Shown here: one piece after another, positions 1 through 11,435 of the stretch
How positions within the stretch are numbered: position 1 is the stretch's first letter
Layout: each line of letters starts with the position of its first letter
Translations under genes and position numbers: made by a program
Notes under the pieces: model-generated
What the model was told of the DNA's origin: nothing
Database searches by the model: none
Seen by the model: only the letters and a program-made list of their open reading frames with translations
Assembly (NCBI GenBank): GCA_009767595.1
Contig: VSDK01007250.1
Span: 959-64,958, forward strand
Direction: 5' to 3'
Origin: Symbiodinium kawagutii
Lineage: Eukaryota > Sar > Dinophyceae > Suessiales > Symbiodiniaceae
DNA: 64,000 bases

Positions 1-1150
1 ATCCTTGGGCCAATTTTGAGCAAACTTTTCTGGCCAGGCCCATTGCGTTTGAATACTTGTTTTGGTCTACAGCAGGCCATTCTCGAGCAATTGAAAAGAT
101 TTTGAGCAGTTCTAACCACATACCACCCATATCTTATCCATCTACCATTCTAATTTAGCGTCCATACAACCCATTCAATATCCATTTGCGATCAACGTGT
201 TATCCATAAGTTATCCATGTTTTTTCCATTTATAGTATCCATTCATTGTCCGTTCATTATCCGTTTAATCATTGTTTATCCATTTGTTGTCAATTGTTTG
301 TTCATGTATTGAGCATTAATGGTGCACTGGATGTAGCTATTGTCAATCTATCATCCATTAATTACCCATTTACTACCCATATATCACCACATATTGTCTT
401 GTGCTCGTCCGTTTGTTGTCGATGTATTAGCAATCTATTTTCCATTCATTATCCATTTTGTCGTCATTGTTTCATCCATATGCCATTCATATATCATCCA
501 ATAACTTTTCTTATTGCTTCCATATATTATCAGTTTTCCTTCCATTGAGATTCACATTTCCGTCAAAATGTCCAAATATTATCCACTGTTCAGCCATTAT
601 TTCCAGCTATTGTCCATTTGGCTTTATGCATTATCCATGTATCCATGCTTGATCCATACAAGAATATCCCTTTGTTACCGATTGTTCATCCATGCGCTAT
701 CCATCGGAAATCCCTCCTCCAAGATGGTTTAAAGTTGAAAAAAAACAATGCAAAATCCCTCCTCCAACAAAAGGCCGGCGTCTGGGACCAAAAGCAAGGG
801 CAGCATTTTTCAGTATAGACTCAAAATAAGGCCAGTATCTAGGACCAAAGACAAAGTAGAAAGATAGGCCATACAAAATTCCTTGTCCAATCTGTTTGAC
901 GTAGAAACAGGCAATACGAAATCCATTTAATATTTTCAAATTGAGTATCCATTTATAATCCGTTCATTTCCTGAATTTCAATGTATTTCCGGTTTACTCG
1001 CCAAATATTTTCCCAATTAAATCAAATATGAAGATATTGTCAATGTAGTGTCCATGTATTTTCTTTATATTCTCCGTTTATCATCCATTCATTTTCCATG
1101 TGTTATCAGCGTATTTTTTTACAACTTGTCCGTTTATTATCCATACAGCA
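1..1150. repeat. AT-rich tract dense in TATCCAT-like words
   Basis: No gene is supported here. The tract is filled with degenerate copies of words such as TATCCAT, CCATTCATTATCC and CCATTTATTATCC, most of them between 120 and 700 and again at 940-1145. The open frames inside it are rich in Ser, Ile, Tyr and Pro because they translate this simple sequence, and they show no domain. It may be a decayed short tandem repeat. Confidence 0.5.
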
Positions 1151-1643
1151 TCGGAACCAACGTACGGAATGGAAAACAACAAATGCAACAAGACTATGCG
1201 CAAAATCCTCCGCAAATAAAAGAAAGTGCGCAACATGGGAACCGCAGCAGTCCCCAAGGAAACTTTGCACAAACATTTCCGAAGCGCAGGAGTTGCCATT
1301 AAATTTTCATCAACCCCAGGTCAACCCTCCAAAAAAAAGTACAACATAAGCAAGGCAACACTCAACATGGAAGCAGCGCGCCAAAATTTCCAAGCAGATT
1401 GCAACACACAGTGCCGAGCGCGTAAATTTTAACAAAAAGTGCAACAGTCACAATGGAAATTACGCACCAGAACTTCCAAACATATTCCAACACACAGCAC
1501 AATGAGAGCAACAGTTACAATACTTAATTCAGCCATGGCGCCATACATGGTCGTAATGCTTTCTTGGAACAATGTGGACATCGTTGATTATTGAACATGC
1601 GTATATTTTTGTACAAATACATCTACATATAGATTTATATAGG

Positions 1644-1645
<2 letters not shown>
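1151..1645. other. Intergenic stretch, nothing recognisable
   Basis: Short overlapping frames occur on both strands but none shows a motif, a convincing splice context or a codon pattern. I see no RNA gene or repeat beyond AT-rich sequence. Confidence 0.4.
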
Positions 1646-1677
<32 letters not shown>

Positions 1678-1709
1678 AAAAAAAATGTATGTATATATAT
1701 ATATATATA
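1646..1709. repeat. (TA)n microsatellite at the copia 5' junction
   Basis: Alternating TA runs occur at 1646-1675 and 1691-1709, directly against the left LTR. TA repeat also follows the right LTR at 9038. The element therefore appears to have integrated into a TA microsatellite, which hides the target-site duplication. Confidence 0.8.
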
Positions 1710-1837
1710 TGCAAAACTTTCAGTTTCCTCGCGTGTCATGCATTCTGATGTGCATGCACTGGCCGGTCCGCAAGACACCTTTGGGTCTCGAAGAGAAAAG
1801 ATTTAGTGTTGTCCGGCTGCCCGGTGCTTTCTCTGCA
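1710..1837 (+). repeat. Copia 5' LTR (128 bp)
   Basis: Starts TGCAAAACTTTCAG and ends GGTGCTTTCTCTGCA. It matches 8910-9037 and 10251-10378 with only a handful of differences, for example GCGTG versus GCATG near the start and CACTGG versus CAATGG in the middle. The LTR is very short for a copia element. Confidence 0.9.
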
Positions 1838-1850
1838 CGGTAGCGGAGCC
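1838..1850 (+). promoter_or_regulatory. Probable tRNA primer-binding site
   Basis: The bases immediately after the 5' LTR read CGGTAGCGGAGCC. This resembles the TGGTATCAGAGC site of plant copia elements, which pairs with initiator Met tRNA. The position is right for a primer-binding site; the primer identity is inferred. Confidence 0.45.
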
Positions 1851-1930
1851 TACCAGAAGAAACGCCATCTTCTGGTGGGCGGTAGATCCAGGGACTTTTG
1901 TCCTGTTTTGTAGCTCCACGGCGGGGTGCC

Positions 1931-3708
1931 ATGGAGGTTCGTTTTCGAGATGGGATCCCCGTCTTTGATGGCTCAGCAGAGCTATTCGAGCGATACAGGA
2001 GAGAAGCCATTCTTTATGTAGAGACTATAGAATGGAGAAAGCGAGACACAGCAGCCCCAAGGTTGATCGCGGCATTGGAAAGCCCGGCCAGAGTGGCCGC
2101 CCAGTCGATGCCTCCTGGATGGTTCAGCAATCCCAAAGGTGTCCATTCAGTGCTGGACCTGCTGGGATCCACCCTCCGAGCACCAAGTTCTTCTACGGTT
2201 TGAAGCGTCGCAAAGGGGAATCAATGGCAGTTTGGCTAGTGCGTCACGATGAGGCACTAGACGATGTCAAGCGCACATTGCGCGAAGCTATCAGAGACTA
2301 TGGTGAGAAGAAGAGATGGTCCTCAAGGTCCGGCCGAGCCAGTGCCCCACCGAGCCCTTTGAGTCCCAATGGGCCTGAACAGCCCTTCGGAGACAATGGT
2401 CTCATGCGAGAAGAGGAAGAGGATCCTGGTTCAGAGTGGCAGGATCAGGATTGGCAAGATCACCAAGGATGGCATGAGAGGGGATGGCAATCCTCATGGT
2501 CCTGGCAGGGAGCAAAAACAGATGCTTACTCCTGGCATGACCATCAAGACCATGCCGCAGAACAAGCCCAAGGATTTCTTCCAGATTTTGCGGTTGCCTG
2601 GATGTTGCTGCAGCGCAGCGGCCTCGACTTGCAGGAGCGCAGCGCGATCATTGCCAATCTGAAGAATGACTTCAGCCTGCAAGGGGTGAAGGATGCACTT
2701 CGCCTCACATGGTCTGATGAGGACCTTCGCAAGCGCGATGGTCAAAAGCAATCAGCCTACATCCTGGACGATGACGAGTACCAGGAGATTTGGGAAGCGC
2801 AGGAGCTGGATAGCTCTGAGACTGCGTACCTCTCAGCTGAAGACCAAGAGGCCTTTCAGGCCTTAGAGCAAGAGGCCTATGCGGCCTATCAGCAAATGCA
2901 GGGAGCGAAGAGAACGTTGAGAGAGGCAAGGGAAAAACAAACGTTTATCAGGAAGAATCGAAGATACTATGGCCACCAGTCTGAGAGCTGGAAATCCAAG
3001 AGCACTTCACAAGGACCACCACCCAAATGTCTGAAGTGCGGAAAGAGCCATGCGACAAAGGAATGCCCTTCAACGACCAGCTCCAACCACCCCCATTCAG
3101 GACAGGTCAACGTGGTGTTCTTCACGGAGAAGGTGATGGATAGCCCCAGAGAAGCAGCCTACATGAGCGAGGACTTCAATGTTGAGCCTGAAGTGGCCAA
3201 TCTGGCTACAATTGCCCAAGCTCTCAATGACGGAAAGGGTATCATTGATGGAGGGGCAACAAGTTCCGTCGGCTCAACAGAAGCCATTGAGCGTGTGAGA
3301 GAGCTGCAATGGGATAGATCTGGGACAGACCCCGTAGAAGTGCTCCCTGACCAACGGCCCAGCTTCAAATTCGGTGACAATGGCAAGTTGACCTGTGTCT
3401 TTACGGCACAGGTGAATGTCCCGGTCAATGGCAATCCTGGACAACTACAAGTACACCTCCATGATCGCGCAGGACAACCTGTACTGATCAGTGTGAAAAG
3501 CCTGCGTAAGCTGGGAGCCGTCATCCATTTTGAAGCCGGCACCATGATCTTGAAGCACGTTGACCCCAAGCAAGTGATTTTTTTAGAACGTGCTGCCAGT
3601 GGCCATCAACTTTTCCCTCTTGTTGATGACATCTTTAAAAATGCCAAGGCCCGGGGCACTCCATTTTTATCTGTGGAACAACCCAAGTGTGGTTCTCCAG
3701 CTGTCTAG
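1931..3708 (+). pseudogene. Copia Gag and aspartic protease, frameshifted
   Basis: Gag likely starts at the ATG at 1931 (MEVRFRDGIPVFDG...). The reading frame shifts at about 2175-2200, where one frame ends soon after LDLLGS and another resumes with FYGLKRRKGESM. The middle is Trp, Gln and Asp rich. A zinc knuckle, CLKCGKSHATKEC (C-x2-C-x3-H-x4-C), lies at about 3030-3068. The protease active site is IIDGGATSSVGS near 3241, with Asp-Gly-Gly in place of the usual Asp-Ser/Thr-Gly. A hydrophobic flap-like segment follows around 3480-3600. The frame closes with TAG at 3706-3708, inside what should be one polyprotein. Confidence 0.75.
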
Positions 3709-4690
3709 GGACAGCTCCTTTGGGATTCCAATGGAACGGGCAAAAGTATCCCAAAGGTCGTCACTTGCCCATCAAATTTGAATTCGAATTACGCCAGTTT
3801 TGGGATGGAAGATTCACAAGTGTCAATCAATCATGGATGTGTCCAGGGATGTGATGAGAGTAGTGTTGAGCATGGTAACGGTAGTAATGTCACGGCCACT
3901 TGTCTAGGACATGTCATCGGCAATCAGGCCACCACTCAGTCACCGCCACAGCCATCCTCAAGCCAGCAGCCCACTCGCGACTCAACCCACTCACCAGCCT
4001 CGGAACCAACTCAGCAACATGCCGTACCAGACCAAAGCCAAGCTCACCGAGAAGCTTCTGGAGTGCGGGGGGTCAATGCCACCATCATGGAACCGAAGCC
4101 AGATCATGGCTCGATTGGAGGAGATCAAGAAAGCCTCCCAAACCGAGGAGGATGTAACCTTCAAGAACCTCGAGAAGGAGTTCAACCAAGCTCAGAAGAA
4201 CAAGACCCTCCTGATCCAGCTGGCCTCCAAGGTGAATGTTACCCTGACCGGGAACGAGACCAAGATCCAGCTGATCACCAAGATCAACGAGAAGATCATG
4301 CGCTTCAAGCCCTCAAAGGGCACGGATCTGATGGGATTCGGCACCAACAGCGAGATGCTGCAAGCTTCAACCAGGATAATGCCGACTGGTGCATCACGAC
4401 AATGCAGGAAGGTCAATCATGCTGGCGTCTGGAGAGGTTTGGTGTGTGGGCCCAGGAACAGAAGATGAACCCACAGAACAACATCCACCTTCCCAGCAAG
4501 ACCAACCACGCGAAGGGTCCAGCTCCCAGCATCAGCTCCGGGAGCAGCTGATGGTCCACGAGGAGATCGCGGCCCCCATTTCCGACGAGGAGAATCTCCC
4601 CGACCAAGATCAGAAGCGCATCCAGGAGTTGGAAGCGGAGATCCAGGAGCTTCGCCGCCAGTCCAAGGTCAACAGCCGTGCCAAGACACG
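3709..4690 (+). pseudogene. Copia polyprotein linker with SAP-like helical block
   Basis: Coding moves between frames here. A Ser/Pro/Gln/His-rich stretch (3778-4015) is followed, from the ATG at 4019, by a helical segment starting MPYQTKAKLTEKLLECGG and continuing with Lys/Glu-rich helices to about 4370. Its start resembles a SAP-type helix-turn-helix that binds DNA or chromatin; that match is by eye only. An acidic, coiled-coil-like stretch rich in Glu, Gln and Arg follows at about 4555-4690. In an intact element it would join protease to the next block. Confidence 0.45.
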
Positions 4691-5700
4691 GTGAAAGGAT
4701 TGACCGGGCTGTCCGACCAAGAATGGGAATCCATCCACGGTCTCCCCAAACCTCCTGAAAACCTCTTTGATGGCAAGGTACGTAAGCAGCTTTGTAAGAC
4801 TCATGAACATGGCTTAGTCAATGCTTGGGCTCAGGTAGTTCAAAGAGGGAGACCACTGTTAGTTGAACTGTGTTGTGATCCTTCCAGCATTCTCACACAA
4901 ACGTGTCATGACCTCCTAGGCCACGACTCTGCTTTTCGTCTTGCACACTGGAATGGGTATGACCTTGAAACCAAACCAGGGGTTCAAGAAATCAAACAGT
5001 TCCTTGAACAAAAACAACCCAAAGTGCATTGGATTGCCACTGAATGCGGACCTTACTCACCAATCCAACATCTCAATCAAAAGACTGGGGAACAGTGCCA
5101 GGATCTTGAAAAGAAGAGAGAGAGAGAGAGTCAGGACCCAGTATGAGCATGGCCGAGAAGTGGCCCGCCACGCTGACCAGCTGGGTATCACCGTGATTTG
5201 GGAGTGGTCCGAAAGATCCGAAGCATGGAAACATGAAGATCATATAAAGTTCATGGAAGAGATGGGGATGTCCAATTATGTCTGTAAGGGATGTCAAGTA
5301 GGTCTTCGAGAACCCTCTGGTAAGCTGTTGTGTAAAGGTTGGAAGCTGGCCACGAAAGATAAGGATCTGGGTAATCACATGAATCTCCAATGTCAGGGCA
5401 ACCATGCTAAGGGGAAGTGTGAGGGATCCGGAATCTGCCGTCAAACAGCCTTTTACACACCTAGTTTTGCCAAACGAATCATCAAGTTCCTCACACGTCC
5501 AGAGCCTTGGAGTGCCTTGGTTCATGAGCTTCAGGATGGCACTGGAACCCAGGTGCCGTCAGAGCTTGAACTGGCAGCTGTCTCCCAACCGGGAGAAGAT
5601 GATAATGGGGAACCCCTCAAACCCGAAGAGGTTGAGAAATATAAGCGGCTCATTCATAGGATTCACAGCGCTTCAGGACACTGCAGTCAAAAAGTATCTT
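4691..5700 (+). pseudogene. Copia ELCC/CGPYSP block (methyltransferase-like) and pre-integrase region
   Basis: From about 4790 the frame reads through LVELCCDPSSILTQ, then HWNGYDLETKPG, then HWIATECGPYSPIQHLNQ. An acidic residue followed by Cys-Cys after a hydrophobic strand, and a later Cys-Gly-Pro-Tyr-Ser, recall motif I and the catalytic Cys loop of Rossmann-fold methyltransferases; the relation is inferred. The frame shifts at the GA microsatellite at 5116-5130. It continues with Cys-rich motifs (CKGCQ, CQGNHAKGKCEGSGICRQ) and a His-x3-His-like pre-integrase zinc site near 5650-5690. A second shift follows at the A-run near 5690. Confidence 0.6.
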
Positions 5701-7581
5701 GTACAAGCTCTCAAGAAAAGAGGGGTATCCAAACCAATCTTGAAGCTCGCGTATGAACACAAGTGTGACACCTGTCAGGAGAAGGAACGTCCTGATCCAC
5801 GGCATCAATCCACCCTCCAAGAACTTTCGGGGAAATGGGAAACCCTTCAGGTTGATTTTGGGCAATGGGAACACCCTGATACTCAGGAAGTTTGGCACTT
5901 CATTCTCGGTATAGATGAGGGACCACGGTTGCGAGTTGGTCATGTGGTTCATCATGGGAAACATTACCATATCAGCGCTGATGAGGTGAAGTCCTTCCTT
6001 CACGAAAGATGGTTTCCTTTCTTCGGTCAACCTAAGAAAATCCGTGCTGACCCCGACGGAGCTTGGAGAAATATCAGTCTTGATGATTATTTGGGCGACC
6101 ATGGTATTGGTTTGGAATTCATAGCGGCTGAGGCTCACTGGCAGATTCCTCTGGTTGAAAGAAATATCCAAAGTACCAAGGGTATCCTCAATGCTCTGAG
6201 CACTGAATGTCCGGAAATGGCCTTCCCCGAAATGTTTTGTCGAGCTCTCTGGGCTCAAAACCAAAGGGATTTGTACCTGGGGTATTCTCCCATCCAGCAT
6301 GCTTTTGGCCGATCCATGACCATAGGACCCAGCCCTTGTGACACACCCCTGGAGGATCTACCCATCATCACTGAAAGTGGAGCGTCGGCTCAATATGGTC
6401 ATGATTTAAAGGGGATGATGGTGGCTGAGAAATCCTTCATCGAACAACAAGTAAAGGAGCGGCTGAATAGAGCGGCTGTGTCAGGTCATCGTCCTCTCAA
6501 ACAAGTTTTTCCGGGAGACCTGGTTTTTGCTTGGAGAAAACAATCGGCTAAGAAAGAAAATAAGGGGACAATGTTTAAATCGGGGAAGTTTGTTGGTCCG
6601 TATCGAGTTTTGGCTACTGAAACAAAGAGTGATGGAGAGGTGTTGATGCCAGGACAAAATGTGTGGCTGTACCGAGGAAACCGCCTCACCAAGGCATGCG
6701 TCAGCCAGCTTGGGCCAGCATCAGCTCGGGAGCAAGCTTTTTCAGAGCTTGTAGCTCCACAGGAGGTGCCCTGGACGGTCACGTCCATACTGAAGGAATC
6801 CCAACGTAAGGTCTTCGGTGATATCACGCAGGATGCCCAAGATGCACGCCAGGAAATGTTTGGGGAATCGGATGATGAAAAAGGGGATATGGAGATCATC
6901 AGGAATCCTAAATATCGGCATAGGAGTAAGAAACCAGTTACTCGCAGTCGTAGCCCTACACTCAGAACAAAGGCACCAACACACAAAGAGAAACTGACCC
7001 GCGAACTCCAGGAGGCCACGGAATCCAAAAAGAAACAAAGCAAGGTTGAACAAGTGGAATTCGTGTACAGTATCGAACCCAGCGAACTCTGGAAAGATGC
7101 CACACAATGTGTTGAGGTGGAGATTCCTCTCCCACAATGGAAAGACAAACAGGCGAAACAAATGAAACGAGACTTCTGTGGCTTTGTCAACAATCAAATC
7201 AAAAGAAATCACATTGAAGTGAACCAAAGGCAGCTTCAACCACACGAGGTGGAACAGTTCCGAGCGGCAAAACACAAAGAGGTCAATAACTATGTTTTAG
7301 CCGAAGTGTTTTCCAAACTCCCAGAAGGGATCAAACCCGACCGAAACCAAGCCATGCACATGAGATGGATTCTCACATGGAAATTTTCTCCGGAACAGGA
7401 GAAAAAGGCTAAGGCCCGGTGCGTCATCTTAGGATATCAAGACCCCCAATATGAGTTTCGTCCCACTGCGTCACCTACCATGAATAGGACTACCCGACAA
7501 CTCTTTCTTCAAAGCTGTGCCATGCACAAATACCATGTTCATAAAGGAGATGTTAGTGGGGCTTTCTTGCAGGGGGATTAA
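5700..7581 (+). pseudogene. Copia integrase and N-terminal reverse transcriptase
   Basis: The zinc-site cysteines CDTC (near 5766) lead into an rve-type integrase core. The three acidic residues fit LQVDFGQWEHP (first Asp, about 5850), IRADPDGAWRN (second Asp, about 6050) and HWQIPLVERNIQST (Glu, about 6150). A Lys/Arg-rich linker (6880-7050) joins to a copia reverse transcriptase beginning around 7280, with RWILTWKF and HKGDVSGAFLQGD. An in-frame TAA at 7579-7581 cuts the protein just after GAFLQGD, before the catalytic VDD, so this copy is inactive. Confidence 0.85.
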
Positions 7582-8909
7582 TTTCTCAGGGATGTCCTAT
7601 GTGTTCCGGTGGATGAGATTTGCACGGCTCTGGGAGTTCTCCCCAAATCGGTGATGAAGCTGAATAAAGCTGCCTAGTAGAAGCTCCTCTCCAATGGTAC
7701 CTGTCCATTTCCTCTTTCCGTGAGTCTCTAGGTCTTGAGCGTCAATTTTCGGATCCTTGTTGCCGGGGATCATTTGATAATCAACATAGACCTTTAGGCT
7801 GGATATGTGGACACGTTGATGACTTCCTTTTTGGAGGAAATGAAGAATCACCAGAATGGAATTCGGTCATCCAAGAAATAAAAAAGAAGTACGATTGGGG
7901 TGACTGGGAAAAGGACCGCTTCCAACAGTGCGGCGTCGACATTCACAGGGACAGTGATGGTGGCTTCACTCTGACTCAACCAGAGTTCTTGGACCAAGTG
8001 GATGAAATCTTCCTCCCCAAGCAAAGACTTCAAGATCTACAGAGCCCCGCCACTGACTCTGAGAAGCACCAAATGCGCAGTATCCTCGGCAGTCTATCGT
8101 GGTACGCAAACCAGACCGCGATGCACTTGAGTTCCCAGGTTGGGCTTATGCTTTCCAAGGTAAATAAGGCCACTGTGGAAGATCTTGTGGAGACCAATAA
8201 AGTTGTCAAGAGAGCTAGATCGTGGAAACACCTTAAGTTGAAAGTTCATCACATGGACCCCACCGATTTCTCAGTAGGATGTTGGTGTGATGCTGCTCAC
8301 GCCAATCGTCATGATGGATCATCGACGAAAGGGATCTTCGTGGGGATTTGTGATCATAACCTGGCTAAGGGGGAACTGGCTAAGGTAAGTCCTGTCTTTT
8401 GGCAAAGTAGTAAGATCCACAGGAAGTGCAGGAGCCCAGCAGCAGCTGAGACATGCGCAGCGGTGGATGGCGACGATGAGGCATTCGCGATTCGATTCCA
8501 ACTTGCAGAATTTCTAGGTCATCCAGTGTCTATTTGGGATATCAACTCAGCGATCAAGAGCATCCCTGGACTGGTTATCTCTGACTCCAAGAACCTGTGC
8601 GATCGATTATCAAAGACGATAGTCACCCTAAAGGGCGAAGAGAAGAGGAGCGATCTAGAGTCACTCTGTTTGAAGGAATCGATGGACTGTGCCGACACCC
8701 AACTGCGTTGGGTCAATAGCGAAGCACAGCTCGCTAACAGCTGGACGAAGATGGAGGAAAAGCACCAGGTCATGAATTTCTTTCAACTGGGACATCGTTG
8801 GCGGATCACCTTTGATGAGTCTATGACTAGTGGCCGTAAACGCAAGTCAAGTGGTGTTGGTGCCTTTGAAAATCTTCCATCTCTGGCTGGCAGCGGGGAC
8901 CCCCACTAA
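7582..8909 (+). pseudogene. Copia reverse transcriptase C-terminus and RNase H
   Basis: After the TAA at 7579 the same frame runs to a TAG at 7675. Coding then resumes in another frame from about 7677, consistent with loss of a few bases at the usual Y-G-L position. The catalytic motif reads HVDDFLFGG at about 7812-7838. RNase H follows, with Asp in CWCDAAHANRHDG, Glu in SPAAAETCAAVDGD and Asp in VISDSKNLCDRLSK. The protein ends with a basic tail and TAA at 8907-8909, directly before the 3' LTR. Confidence 0.85.
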
Positions 8910-10092
8910 TGCAAAACTTTCAGTTTCCTCGCATGTCATGCATTCTGATGTGCATGCAATGGCCGGTCCGCAAGACACCTTTGGGTCTCGAGGAGAAAAG
9001 ATTTAGTGTTGTCCCGCTGCCCGGTGCTTTCTCTGCATATATATATATATATTTGTGTATATATGTTCCTTTTGCCCATTGCATGCTTACGCAGAATCAC
9101 ACATGTGTGCCAACATGTGTCACAAAACGAGCCTTCAAAACAAACCTTACAAAACCACAGTCTCCACTGAAACATTGTTCCCTTAACTAAAATTTGTTTC
9201 TTGCGCAAACAAACCTCAATTACTGAAGAACAAACCTCAATTAAGGAAACACATCGTAATTAAGGTTTGCAAACGAAAATGCTAATTCGTTAGTGCCTTG
9301 TTCAAGGGATAGGTCTGTGTGCACGCCCACACATTTGGATTTTTCAATTTCCAAGTCCACAACCGTATGCATGTATACACTCAAGTGTAAACAGGAATGC
9401 CAGTAGATATTCAACAATGTTCACGGTTAGATACTGTTGTATAAGCACGCTTTTATTAAAAAAACGTTTCATATCTATGTTCTGCTTGTATATATTTCAT
9501 TTCCTGCGTACACATGGCAGCGTTAAAAAATATTTTTGTTTACAATTGTATTTCTGCTTGCGTACATTAGACATATGTGTAGATATTTTTTGGTGCTGGC
9601 CAGTGTTGGCAATGTGGTTATATGCTGGCGCAGCGATCAAAAATCAAACTTTTTACGTTACCCAACAAATGAAAAATTTCATTTCTTTGGAAATAATCAT
9701 TCTTTTCAGCTTTTGAAGTTGCTGACTTGTTCGTGTGTTAGGTGGCAGCCTCATGACAATTGACCCAAGTGACACAAGCTGTTCACAACGGCAACAATGA
9801 CAACACCATATTTCATGTCAGTTCAAGCTTTGAGCAAAAAACTACGAAAACACACAAAAGCAATACCAAATTTCATTTCAAAGGTTCAATTTTTGGCGTT
9901 GGGGCTCAAAGTTGTTCAATGTCACGTTTTCAAACCTGTGAAACACGTTGATGTTATCACATGTTAGCACGAGCCACTTTTTGCTCAAAAAGTACTTTTT
10001 GAGATGCCTAAAAACCATTACAAACTACTACCCCCACAAGCTGGTCGCCATTCCGAAGTTTGTGACATATATTCCTACAACCCATGTTCTTT
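8752..10092 (+). repeat. Tandem duplication, copy 1 (about 1.34 kb)
   Basis: The unit runs from TGGAGGAAAAGCACCAGG in the last codons of copia pol, through the 3' LTR, into about 1.05 kb of flanking DNA that ends CCCATGTTCTT. It is followed head to tail by a second copy. Apart from pol and the LTR it contains no convincing gene. Confidence 0.9.
8910..9037 (+). repeat. Copia 3' LTR (128 bp)
   Basis: TG...CA ends as in the 5' LTR, one base after the pol stop codon. TA repeat follows. This LTR is identical in length to, and nearly identical in sequence with, the third copy at 10251-10378. Confidence 0.9.
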
Positions 10093-11435
10093 TGGAGGAA
10101 AAGCACCAGGTCATGAATTTCTTTCAACTGGGACATCGTTGGCGGATCACCTTTGATGAGTCTATGACTAGTGGCCGTAAACGCAAGTCAAGTGGTGTTG
10201 GTGCCTTTGAAAATCTTCCATCTCTGGCTGGCAGCGGGGACCCCCACTAATGCAAAACTTTCAGTTTCCTCGCATGTCATGCATTCTGATGTGCATGCAA
10301 TGGCCGGTCCGCAAGACACCTTTGGGTCTCGAGGAGAAAAGATTTAGTGTTGTCCCGCTGCCCGGTGCTTTCTCTGCATATATATATAAATATATTTGTG
10401 TATATATGTTCCTTTTGCCCATTGCATGCTTACGCAGAATCACACATGTGTGCCAACATGTGTCACAAAACGAGCCTTCAAAACAAACCTTACAAAACCA
10501 CAGTCTCCACTGAAACATTGTTCCCTTAACTAAAATTTGTTTCTTGCGCAAACAAACCTCAATTACTGAAGAACAAACCTCAATTAAGGAAACACATCGT
10601 AATTAAGGTTTGCAAACGAAAATGCTAATTCGTTAGTGCCTTGTTCAAGGGATAGGTCTGTGTGCACGCCCACACATTTGGATTTTTCAATTTCCAAGTC
10701 CACAACCGTATGCATGTATACACTCACGTGTAAACAGGAATGCCAGTAGATATTCAGTAATGTTCACGGTTAGATACTGTTGTATAAGCACGCTTTTCTT
10801 AAAAAATCGTTTCATATCTATGTTCTGCTTGTATATATGTCATTTCCTGCGTACACATGGCAGCGTTAAAAAATATTTTTGTTTACAATTGTATTTCTGC
10901 TTGCGTACATTAGACATATGTGTAGATATTTTTTGGTGCTGGCCAGTGTTGGCAATGTGGTTATATGCTGGCGCAGCGATCAAAAATCAAACTTTTTACG
11001 TTACCCAACAAATGAAAAATTTCATTTCTTTGGAAATAATCATTCTTTTCAGCTTTTGAAGTTGCTGACTTGTTCGTGTGTTAGGTGGCAGCCTCATGAC
11101 AATTGACCCAAGTGACACAAGCTGTTCACAACGGCAACAATGACAACACCATATTTCATGTCAGTTCAAGCTTTGAGCAAAAAACTACGAAAACACACAA
11201 AAGCAATACCAAATTTCATTTCAAAGGTTCAATTTTTGGCGTTGGGGCTCAAAGTTGTTCAATGTCACGTTTTCAAACCTGTGAAACACGTTGATGTTAT
11301 CACATGTTAGCACGAGCCACTTTTTGCTCAAAAAGTACTTTTTGAGATGCCTAAAAACCATTACAAACTACTACCCCCACAAGCTGGTCGCCATTCCGAA
11401 GTTTGTGACATATATTCCTACAACCCATGTTCTTT
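10093..11435 (+). repeat. Tandem duplication, copy 2
   Basis: Near-identical repeat of 8752-10092. Differences are a slightly longer TA tract after the LTR and a few single-base changes (for example ACAATG versus AGTAATG near 10757). It carries only the final 50 or so codons of pol (to TAA at 10248-10250) plus an LTR. This shows the duplication happened after the copia insertion. Confidence 0.9.
10251..10378 (+). repeat. Third copy of the copia LTR, inside the duplication
   Basis: A 128-bp TG...CA LTR made by the local tandem duplication, not by a separate insertion. The flank on both sides repeats that of 8910-9037. Confidence 0.9.

Larger units (their letters stand above)
1710..9037 (+). 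mobile_element. Ty1/copia-type LTR retrotransposon, full length, degenerate
   Basis: A 7.3-kb element bounded by two 128-bp LTRs that begin TG and end CA. The internal order is Gag with a CCHC knuckle, protease, a SAP-like linker, an ELCC/CGPYSP block, integrase, reverse transcriptase and RNase H. Integrase before reverse transcriptase defines the copia order. Coding is broken by several frameshifts, in-frame stops and a small deletion, so the copy cannot make a complete polyprotein. The ELCC block and the SAP-like linker are unusual for copia elements of plants or animals but look to me like the type found in dinoflagellates. LTR differences are few, so the insertion is not very old. Confidence 0.9.

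Noticed and set aside
6486..7275. Minus-strand frames of 235 and 177 residues under the copia integrase/RT
   Set aside because: Antisense of clear copia coding.
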